64,000 bases of DNA, from contig SKCR01023813.1 of assembly GCA_019454045.1 (NCBI GenBank), forward strand, positions 248,001 through 312,000, read 5' to 3'. Within the stretch, counting starts at the first letter, position 1. The number at the start of each line of letters is the position of its first letter. Below, one piece after another: positions 27,365-35,371 of the stretch. A program made the translations under genes and the position numbers. The notes beneath the pieces are model-generated. The model saw only the letters and a program-made list of their open reading frames with translations. It was not told where the DNA came from and made no database searches. The DNA comes from Zanthoxylum bungeanum (lineage: Eukaryota; Streptophyta; Magnoliopsida; Sapindales; Rutaceae).

Positions 27365-27661
27365 ACGGGCCAAAGCTATAAGGGTATAGCCGGTAGTAGG
27401 AATTTATTTGTACCAAATAAATATACGATATTAGGTAAGTTCAAGTGAAAGCGGAATCCTGAATGTGCCAAAGCTGTCAGGGTTGCACGAGTATCTTGAA
27501 TTTATCATTGACAAGTTTAACCTTGATACGCCTCCTTGTGAACGTGCCAAAGCTGTCACAACGAGAAACGATCAGGACCGAAACTAAAGAGTCACTAGTG
27601 AGTGATTGACAATTAGTTGTCTACCTAATGAATATACGTAGGCGAGAACGTGTCAAAGCTG
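27365..27661 (+). repeat. Four-copy stem-loop motif in copia C leader
   Basis: Variants of ACGTGCCAAAGCTG lie at about 27365, 27463, 27542 and 27648, between the PBS and gag. The second is flanked by TCCTGA and TCAGGG, the third by TTGTGA and TCACAA. The first and fourth copies are diverged (ACGGGCCAAAGCTA, ACGTGTCAAAGCTG). Order and spacing match LARD H. Confidence 0.8.
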
Positions 27662-27869
27662 TGAGTTGAAATATATTCATAGGGTCCACTTTTCACTGTT
27701 GTGTTTAATTTGATTATTGAATGTTTTGTATTTTATTTGAGGATTACAGTTTTACATTAAATAGTGGGAGGGAAATTTTTAGATTAAAAATCCATGATCA
27801 TTTTAATGCTTTATGATATTATATGAAACTGTTTTTCTGCTAACCATTTTTCGCTATCTATGTGATAGA

Positions 27870-28377
27870 TTTGCGATAGCGGCTTCTTCAACCAACTTTT
27901 TTGCTCGTATGCTTGATACGAATAAGCTCAAAGGCGCTGAGAACTTTGCAGATTGAGACTTAGATCTGAGGATTATCCTCGGGTCTATGAAATTGAGATA
28001 TGTGTTAGAGGGTCATTTGTCCCTTACTATATCTGAGGATGCGGCACCGGAGGAACTTGAGACTTTCCAGAGATGGAAAGACGATGATTTAAGAGTTAAA
28101 TCATATATACTCAGTACACTTGCTTCGGAACTCAAGAGGTAATATTTTGATATGTCTGACACATATAGTATGATGATACAACTCCGAGAATCGTGCATGA
28201 ATCAAGAATAGGTCTGTTTCATTCAAGACTTGATGAGAGACAGACTGTAAGCACACATGTGCTTCATTTGATCGATCTGATCGAACAATTGAGGCGAAGT
28301 GATTTCCTTCTGAATGATACTCTGGGACGGAGTGTCATTCTAGGTTCGCTCTCGGTGTCATATCGTCAGTTTGTGAT
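27870..28377 (+). pseudogene. gag: Copia gag relic (element C)
   Basis: The translated frames read KLKGAENFAD, then DLDLRIILGSMKLRYVLEG, EELETFQRWKDDDL, LASELKR and, after stops and a frameshift, LIDLIEQLRRSDFLL. This is the pattern of a copia gag N-terminal domain (L-x-G-x-NF-x-x-W, LxxLE). Stops occur at about 27956 and 28141. It ends at the deletion junction. Confidence 0.8.
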
Positions 28378-29471
28378 ATCTAAGGTGACATTTTAGTTAA
28401 GAAATGATTAAGTGTAAATGTTTGACTTTTACATTTATAATAAAGGTGTTAAAATGACATTTGGCTTCTTTAAATTTTTTAAAATTGAATTTTTTTTTTC
28501 TTTTTTCAAGCCAAATTCGACCATAACCCTAGATATAAAAGGGTTTTGTTTTTTTCATTTTGCTTTACTTTAGTTAAGCCTCCAAATATTGCAAAAAGTG
28601 AAGAGCCAATAAGTTTTTCAAAGGAAACTTGAAGATTAGTTAGTAATTTCATCTTTTCCTAAACTAGAAAAATATTTCTATGGTTCTTAGCTACAACATG
28701 TGATGCTTAGTTATTTTTATATTATTGGTTTTGTAATAAAGATGTTGGAAGCTTGAATGTAATATGTTAGCATATATGTTATCAAAGAAAGTTTATTAAG
28801 TGTTAATAAGCTCTCTTTTAGTTATTAGATGACTTGGTTTCAACTCTAGAGTTTTTAGGCCACTCATTGATGACCTAGAATTGTTATTGAGTTGTTTCAA
28901 AATGGTGAGACTTGTTTGGTGTTGTAGAGATTAGATTAAAGTTTTGTATTGAATTAATTTTGGTTAATTTGATTAATTGAAAAAATTAGGGTTTTAATCT
29001 AAATCAAGATTGAGGCTTTTCATATATGTATTGTGTTTTGATGTATATAAGATATACAAATCATTTTGGCATTGATTGAAAATTATCTAAGCTTGTTTTG
29101 ACAAATTAGGACCAAAATGAACAAAATCTAGAATCTTGGGATGTCACGACAATTTTGGGAGAATTGGGGATTTTATTTATGAGTTGTATTTTGATGTATA
29201 TGACATGTATAATTCATTTTGGTAGTGATTGGATATCACCTAAATTTTTATTTGACAAATTAGGACTAAAATGATCAAAATGTAAACCTTTGGGGGTCTC
29301 ACGATAATTTGGGAAAAATTCGGGATTTTGGGTAAAATTGAATTTTTGAGTATTGAGTAATTATAATAAATTAGTTTATTTTAATTACCCAAGAAAAATT
29401 ATTGAAATCGAAAAAATTTGATTTTTCGCGTTCCCGCTGCGTTACCCGATAATCTTGATAAGAGCCCCCAA
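28378..29471 (+). repeat. Truncated 3' LTR of copia C
   Basis: Matches the second half of the 5' LTR (from about 26018 to 27116), ending CCCCCAACA before CTATC. The first half is missing. The junction shows ATATCTAAGGTGA on both parental sequences. Confidence 0.88.
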
Positions 29472-29584
29472 CACTATCCTGTCGTTAATCTATTGGTTGG
29501 TTTCGGGCCAATCGCTGTATTTTCCGCAACACATCACATATGATATTTCCCAGCTCGTTCTGCCTCTGGATACATGCCTGAAGG
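29472..29584 (-). pseudogene. gag: Element B gag fragment between C and MITE
   Basis: The minus strand reads CIQRQNELGNIICDVLRKIQ, a coiled-coil-like stretch typical of gypsy gag N-terminal regions. It is continuous with neighbouring gag pieces once the insertions are ignored. Confidence 0.65.
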
Positions 29585-30140
29585 TAGGGGTGAACACAAT
29601 TTCGGGTCAAACCGCGAACCGCACCGAACCGCACCGAACTGAACCGAACCGCGTGGTTTGAAAAAATATTAAAAATGATTTTGAACCGCATCGAATCGAA
29701 CCACAAATTTCGGGTCGGTGTGCGGTTTTGACCCATGTCAAACCGCGAACCGCCCAAACCGCAAATTTTGACTCGAACCGTGACCCGAACCGCCTAAACC
29801 GCCGACCCGCGTTCAAATTAAATATTATTTTATATTTTTCTTCTTCTTTAACTATGAAAATTAAGATATTTAATGATTATATAACAATATGTAATGAATA
29901 AATGAAAATTATGTAATTTTTTCTTCAATTATAATGTGAAAACACACAAAATTTTCTTAAAAAATTTATAATCCAAACCGCCGACCCGAACAGCCCAAAC
30001 CGCTAAACCGCCAACCCGAACCGTCGCGGTTTTCCTTATCAAATTTGCGGTTTCGTTTTCTAATTTCTCAAACCGCCAACCCACGCGGTTTGAAATAAAA
30101 ACCGAAAAAACCGCCCTGAACCGCACCGCGAACACCCCTA
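29585..30140. mobile_element. hAT-type MITE (556 bp) in element B gag
   Basis: Ends are TAGGGGTGAACAC and GCGAACACCCCTA. The arms are filled with AACCGC/GCGGTT words around an AT-rich core. The flanks CCTGAAGG and CCTGAGTC agree at the first five of eight bases, so the TSD is weak. It has no coding capacity. Confidence 0.8.
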
Positions 30141-30337
30141 CCTGAGTCTTGAGGCTGGCCTGGATCACCTTGCACAACGTCTTGGGGCTCTGACATATCG
30201 TTCTCTCCCCTCCTTATTTTCGTCAAAATTGGGGAAATTGGGGGAGGTGCGTCGTCATTGTTGGCGGGTGAAGCTTGCTGACCCGCATCGTTGTTCGAAG
30301 CAGCGTGGATGTTCCCTCTCCGTCGTAGGTTTACCAT
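30141..30337 (-). pseudogene. gag: Element B gag N-terminus
   Basis: Minus-strand ORF starting with a Met at 30337, low-complexity and rich in Asn, Ala, Asp and Pro (DDAPPPISPIL, SEPQDVVQGDPGQPQDS). It lies just inside the PBS and so is the gag start. It runs into the MITE at 30140. Confidence 0.7.
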
Positions 30338-30384
30338 TGGAACTCTGTGTCTTTTTATGGATGACCCTCATTCTAGCGTCAAAA

Positions 30385-30851
30385 TGTTGATGGTCAAAAT
30401 CGGTAAAGTTGATTCTGAGCGGTCAATGACAAAAATAAAAGTAATAAATGAATATCTTGTAATTTTTAACGTAATCGGCCAATCAAATGACAATATCCAC
30501 TAATCAATCTTATTAACAATTCGAAAGCGCTCACTAGAGTTTTACAATCCAAACACAATTTTGGCAGAGTTTTGGTTAGATTTTTCTTCTCCTCTCTTAA
30601 AATGTATTTTTCCTTCATTTACAATACTGGGGAGGCATTTTAGTGGCATAAAATGTGGTAACCGTTGGAGACCATTATGAGCCATTACTAATCCGAATTT
30701 ATTGGGATTTATTGTTATCCTAGGTTGATAACTATTGGGGTGATTCTCTTCCCTTCTTCGGGCTCGCGAAGACGTTTCAAGCTTGGTGGGATTTTAAGGT
30801 TGCGCGACCTTCGAACAATGATCTCGAGTGATGATCACTAAAAATGACACA
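30385..30851 (-). repeat. Element B 5' LTR (467 bp)
   Basis: On the minus strand it starts TGTGTCATTTTTAG (30851) and ends CCATCAACA (30385), followed by a PBS-like TTGACGCTAGAATGAGGG (about 30364-30381). Boundaries are inferred from TG...CA and PBS position only, because the partner LTR is not present. Confidence 0.6.
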
Positions 30852-31759
30852 TTTATTAAAAGAAAAATTAATCATTTTACACTTGTAGTTTCATTAATCC
30901 CATTAATTTAACACATTTGTAAAATAATAATTATATTTATGTTGTATAAATTTTTATTGTGATTTTTATTTCTCGTGTAAGTAAAATACTGTTTTGGAAG
31001 CTAAACATGAAAAACAGATATGAAATATGAACTTCAGGACTCATAAATCTGAAAAGAGTGTGACAGATAAATTCAAATTGGACTTGAAAAATATTCACCG
31101 TGTTTAGATTGGTAACAAAATGAGATTATGATGTATTTAACTACACGTGTATTTTATATAAATATATAAAATAAAATAAAATAAAAATAAAAAAACAAAA
31201 AACAAAAAACAAAAGAGGAAAAAAAATAAAAGTAAAAAAAAAGTAAATCATCCACCAAATTCGGTGGATGATTTATGCAAATTGTTGACAATTTGTAAAA
31301 GTTGCCAACTTTTATAAATTGTCCGCAATAATTCAATTCATTTGCATTATGTTAATTTGAAGGAGGATGCTCAACACCTCTTCCTCTCAGCAAAATTTCC
31401 ACCGGTCTCTCTTTAAACTTTGTGGGATGAGCTCTTATGTGTATTTTTTATTTTGTAATTTTTTTTCTTTTATTAATAAAATTATGAGTGTTTTTATTTA
31501 TATCTTGTTCTGCTAATTTGTACATTGTTGTGGAAAATTGTGAAGCTAGTGGTATGAAATTATAGGTGATTTTTATTTTTATTATATTTTATAAAATGTG
31601 ATTATTTCCCAGATAAATTCGTACTCTTTCCAATTTATAGAGGACTCTTGACTAACTGAAGACAGTCTCTGATTGGTACAAATAATACTTAAATCTCATA
31701 AATATGAGAGAGTGAACTATTAAAAATCTGGATTAGTTATAGACAATACGGTTCCACAT
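30852..31759. other. Non-coding DNA between elements B and D
   Basis: AT-rich, no credible ORF. It contains an A-rich stretch (31155-31245), a run of inverted repeats (31245-31322) and the CACAT copy (31755-31759) of element D's TSD. It could be host sequence or an older unrecognised transposon. Confidence 0.5.
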
Positions 31760-32514
31760 TGTTGACGGTGGATTTTGGTCTCAGGGTAATATTGGAATAT
31801 CACTCCCGAGGAAATCCTCATCCAACTGTGAATTTGTTTGGTTATGGGGGACCAAAGGCAAATTTAGCGGAAAACGAGAAAATACGCCAATCAGACAAGG
31901 TGATTTAACGTGGTTCGGTGGATTTTGGGATCCGACCTACGTCCACGGGCAAGAACAGGGTGGTGCTTTTTATTACTCAAATTCACTCCTCAGATCTCCT
32001 CTTTGCTTTTACAAATCAGAGCTCTATGACACTAATCTCTCACTCTTGTGATGATTTTCAGATGATCCTTTACACATGCTCTACCCTTCTATTTATAATA
32101 ATACAGAAATCAGATTCCTTTTTGTATAAGAAATCCTATTTGAACTCAATCTTCTCTTCTTGTAGGGTTTCCTGATTTGGTATTTGCTTTCTTCTTCCGT
32201 TTTCCCTTTTGGATTCTGACTCTCTCTCCTTGTGAAAGTAGGATATCTTCCTTATCTTATCCATAAGAATGCGGTGATGTTGTCTTGAACACGGTCGGTT
32301 GCCTGGTCGGTTTTTAATGAGGTCGGCCATGACAATCTTTTGCGCTGAGAGCATTCCTGCCGACATCTATAGTGCTCGGTCATATGAACCAAAGTGGTCG
32401 GTCTTAACATAAACTGGTCGGGTCGGCCTCATGATCTCAACCAGGCAACGAACTTACCCTTTTGTCCTTGTCGTGCTGTCTTAAATGCTGTAGCGCCCGA
32501 AAACACCATCAACA
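31760..32514 (-). repeat. Element D left LTR (3' LTR)
   Basis: 755 bp, starting TGTTGACGGTGGATTTTGG and ending ACACCATCAACA. Differences from the right copy include G/A near 31957, T/C near 32178 and T/A near 32226. Confidence 0.95.
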
Positions 32515-32527
32515 TCTGTCCCCTAGT
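32515..32527 (-). promoter_or_regulatory. Polypurine tract of element D
   Basis: The minus strand reads ACTAGGGGACAGA immediately before the 3' LTR. It fits a plus-strand priming site. Confidence 0.7.
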
Positions 32528-32747
32528 TCTCGGTTCCAACGAGTATGTGAGTTGGTGCCGGGAACTATATGAAGAGGGTGTGCTGATTGTCTTCGCTGGT
32601 AGTCGTCCCAGGATGCAAAAAAGAATTTTCTTGCCGTTCCAATCATCTTTCCCCGAGACGTACAACCGTCATGTCTTCTTAAATGCCTATCAAATCAACT
32701 TTTAGGGTTTCTTCTAATGCTCGACACTTGTCAAACATCCGCCGGAT

Positions 32748-33080
32748 TTGAATATGGACCCCATCCGTGCGGCCATCAGTTATTGCAGGGGGGATGTCTC
32801 TGAGGAGGAATTCCAGAAATGGCTCCCTCCACCTGCCGAGGAGGTGATGAATCCTGATCCGATTTCGGTTGTCCCGGCTTCTGGAGTTTCCCAGGAAGGA
32901 CGATCTGATATTCCATCCTCTGGCGAGGACTGCCTTGAGATCCCTCCTCCCGCCCTTGAAGTAGAGGTCTGTCGTGCAGCCGAGGATGAAGCAGCTGTTC
33001 CTCCTCCCGATGCCGAGCCGCTTCTTCCGCCACCTGAATCATCAGAGGAAGAAATTCCTGCCCCTGTGCGGGCTGAATGA
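32748..33080 (+). CDS. Antisense ORF in 3' region of element D (110 aa)
   Basis: Plus-strand ORF antisense to the element, near its 3' LTR, from a Met at 32748 to TGA at 33078-33080. It begins MNMDPIRAAISYCRGDVSEE, contains FQKWLPPPAEEV and becomes acidic and proline-rich (EIPPPALEVEV, ESSEEEIPAPV). No domain is recognised and no membrane segment is evident. Extra ORFs, some antisense, near the 3' end are described for plant Tat-lineage elements. The composition is protein-like, but I cannot show that it is expressed. It could be chance coding in GC-rich sequence. Confidence 0.4.
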   Translation: MNMDPIRAAISYCRGDVSEEEFQKWLPPPAEEVMNPDPISVVPASGVSQEGRSDIPSSGEDCLEIPPPALEVEVCRAAEDEAAVPPPDAEPLLPPPESSEEEIPAPVRAE

Positions 33081-33239
33081 AAAAAAAAGGGTAACCCTAC
33101 CGGGGCCCTATGTACACTTTAGCTTTGTGTAATAACATTATAATTTTATATACACATGTATGTTTCTGTCTATTTATATCTCTCCTTTTTTTTTGTTTCC
33201 TGTTTGTCTGAATACCCTGAGACTTTTTCCAAAACAAAG

Positions 33240-35160
33240 GAGCTGACCCGGTGGGACGCAGCCCAACCCCGAGCTGAGTGGAAGATTTGGACCTGGGGGA
33301 ATGTTACCTCCCCAGTCCAAAGAAACCGACTCGGTGGGACGTAACCCGACCCCGAGCTGTGTGAGAGACTTGGACCTGGGGGAATGTTACCTCCCCAGTC
33401 CGAAGAAACTGACTCGGTGGGACGTAACCCGACCCCGAGTTGAAATGAACCAATTGACCTCGGCGGAACGAATCCAGCCCCGAGCCAGGTAATCCAAGTG
33501 GCCTTGGCGGAACGAATCCAGCCTCGAGCCGAATAACTTTTGGGACTTGTATAGAAGGGAAGTGAATCAACCTTTTGAAGTCCTGCCTGATCCGGCATGG
33601 GCGTCCCTTCTGCCAGACCGGCGAAAAAATAAAATAAAATAAAAATAAGTATCTGGAAACAAAATCAAAAAACCGGGGGTGACTTAGCACCTATCCCTTG
33701 AAAATGTTTTTTTTTTTTAAAAAAAAAGAATAACAACGTGGATGCCTCAAAACAGCGTCCTGCCTGAGGTCTCCAAAACACAATTCTGAATCTTTCAATT
33801 CAGCGTCCCGGCGAACCAGGATTCGGATCAAATAGAGCGTTTGATTGGTAAGGGCACATCCTCTACACGTCGGTTCACTGGGGAGCCTGTGTATCATATG
33901 AGGGCTCCTCCTTACTACGCTGGAGTAGGCACACGCTACAGGGGCACCACTCATCCCCGTGCTGCATCTCTCGCGGATCCGAGGTGATGAATGGATCAAA
34001 GAGTGTCCGGGATACTAAGGGCACATTCCTCCTTAGGCCCGGCATCACTGGAGCTAACAATCGTCACGGGGGCATCACTATCCCCCGTGCTATGCTTTCC
34101 CACGGATCCATTACATCGGGTAAGTGAGGATCAGAGAGTGTTCGGTCACACTGGAGCAAGCAATCGCCACATGGGCATCATCCCTCCCCGTGCTATGCTT
34201 CTTACGGATCCTATGCATCGAGTATGTCCATGGGGACCCCGAGCTGAATGAAACATTTAGCTCTGGGGGAATGTTACCTCCCCAGTCCAAAGGAGCATGC
34301 CTCGGTGGGACATAGCCCGACCCCGAGCTGAAAAAGGCACTTGGACCTGGGGGAATGTTACGTCCCCAGTCCGAAGGGCTGACTCGGTGGGATATACCCG
34401 ACCCCGAGTAGAAAAAAGGCATTTGGACCTGGGGGAATGTTACGTCCCCATTCCGAAGGGCTGACTCGGTGGGATATACCCGACCCCGAGTAGAAAAAAG
34501 GCACTTGGACCTGGGGGAATGTTACGTGCCCAGTCCGAAGGGCTGACTCGGTGGGATATACCCGACCCCGAGCTGAGAAAGGCACTTGGACCTGGGGGAA
34601 TGTTACGTCCCCAGTCCGAAGGGCTGACTCGGTGGGATATACCCGACCCCGAGTAGAAAAAAGGCATTTGGACCTGGGGGAATGTTACGTCCCCAGTCCG
34701 AAGGGCTGACTCGGTGGGATATACCCGACCCCGAGTAGAAAAAAGGCACTTGGACCTGGGGGAATGTTACGTGCCCAGTCCGAAGGGCTGACTCGGTGGG
34801 ATATACCCGACCCCGAGCTGAGAAAGGCACTTGGACCTGGGGGAATGTTACGTCCCCAGTCCGAAGGGCTGACTCGGTGGGATATACCCGACCCCGAGTA
34901 GAAAAAAGGCACTTGGACCTGGGGGAATGTTACGTCCCCAGTCCGAAGGGCTGACTCGGTGGGATATACCCGACCCCGAGTAGAAAAAAGCACTTGGACC
35001 TGGGGGAATGTTACGTGCCCAGTCCGAAGGGCTGACTCGGTGGGATATACCCGACCCCGAGCTGAGAAAGGCACTTGGACCTGGGGGAATGTTATGTCCC
35101 CAGTCCGAAGGGCTGACTCGGTGGGACGTGCTCGACCCCGAGCTGAATGAACCCGGCGGA
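33240..35160 (-). repeat. 82-bp minisatellite with 3-unit higher-order structure in element D
   Basis: The word GACCTGGGGGAATGTTA starts at 34344, 34426, 34508, 34589, 34671, 34753, 34834, 34916, 34998 and 35078, giving a period of 80-82 bp. Variant markers (GAGCTGAGAAAGG, GAGTAGAAAAAAGGC, and TTACGTGCCC versus TTACGTCCCC) recur every third unit, giving a 245-bp higher-order repeat. Diverged copies occur at about 33287, 33369 and 34256. A different repeat with CCCCGTGCTATGC and CGGATCC words lies between (33930-34225). ORFs here follow repeat phase and are not genes. Confidence 0.92.
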
Positions 35161-35371
35161 ATAAGATCCAGTCTTGAGCTGATGGTTCAAGGGGCCTTGG
35201 CGCCCGACTGTCTTTATGTAGTGGGCGTTGAGTATGTCCCCTGTCTTTGAATATGTCTTTCAATTTTGTTTTTTTTTTTATTTTTTAAAACGGATAAAAA
35301 ATGTTTTATTCATTTTAGGGGACATACTGTCCTCCTTACAGTTCTTCTGCGTAATACTTTGAGAAAAAACT

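Larger units (their letters stand above)
24780..29471 (+). mobile_element. Ty1/copia element C with large internal deletion
   Basis: Starts TGTTATGGTTGGTGC and ends CCCCCAACA, with a perfect 5-bp TSD CTATC (24775-24779 and 29472-29476). The complete 5' LTR (24780-27116) is followed by an initiator-Met PBS, a leader with the four-copy motif and a copia gag relic. The sequence then jumps at about 28378 into the second half of the 3' LTR. Everything from mid-gag through pol and the first half of the 3' LTR is missing. It is inserted in element B's gag. Confidence 0.92.
8479..30851 (-). mobile_element. Old Ty3/gypsy element B, split by five insertions
   Basis: Collinear minus-strand pieces read from right to left: LTR 30385-30851, gag start 30141-30384, gag 29472-29584, gag 23834-24779, zinc knuckle and protease 13136-14329, protease-RT linker and RT start 8479-8935. 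The gaps hold a MITE, copia element C, LARD H, a hAT element and, to the left, Athila A. TSDs at the C, H and hAT junctions show that the pieces were once contiguous. The non-chromoviral Tat-like clade is inferred from the gag and RT-start motifs. The other LTR lies beyond the window or is lost. Confidence 0.85.

Noticed and set aside
32394..32705. 103-codon plus-strand ORF spanning the D LTR edge
   Set aside because: It starts inside the LTR and crosses the polypurine tract. It is treated as chance, unlike the internal antisense ORF, which is kept at low confidence.
33240..35160. Regular repeats resembling a CRISPR array
   Set aside because: Unit length is 82 bp with no unique spacers, it lies inside a plant retrotransposon, and variants recur in a three-unit order.
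34685..35263. 192-codon minus-strand ORF in the repeat array
   Set aside because: It is a product of the 80-82-bp minisatellite. The peptide follows the repeat phase and has no domain.
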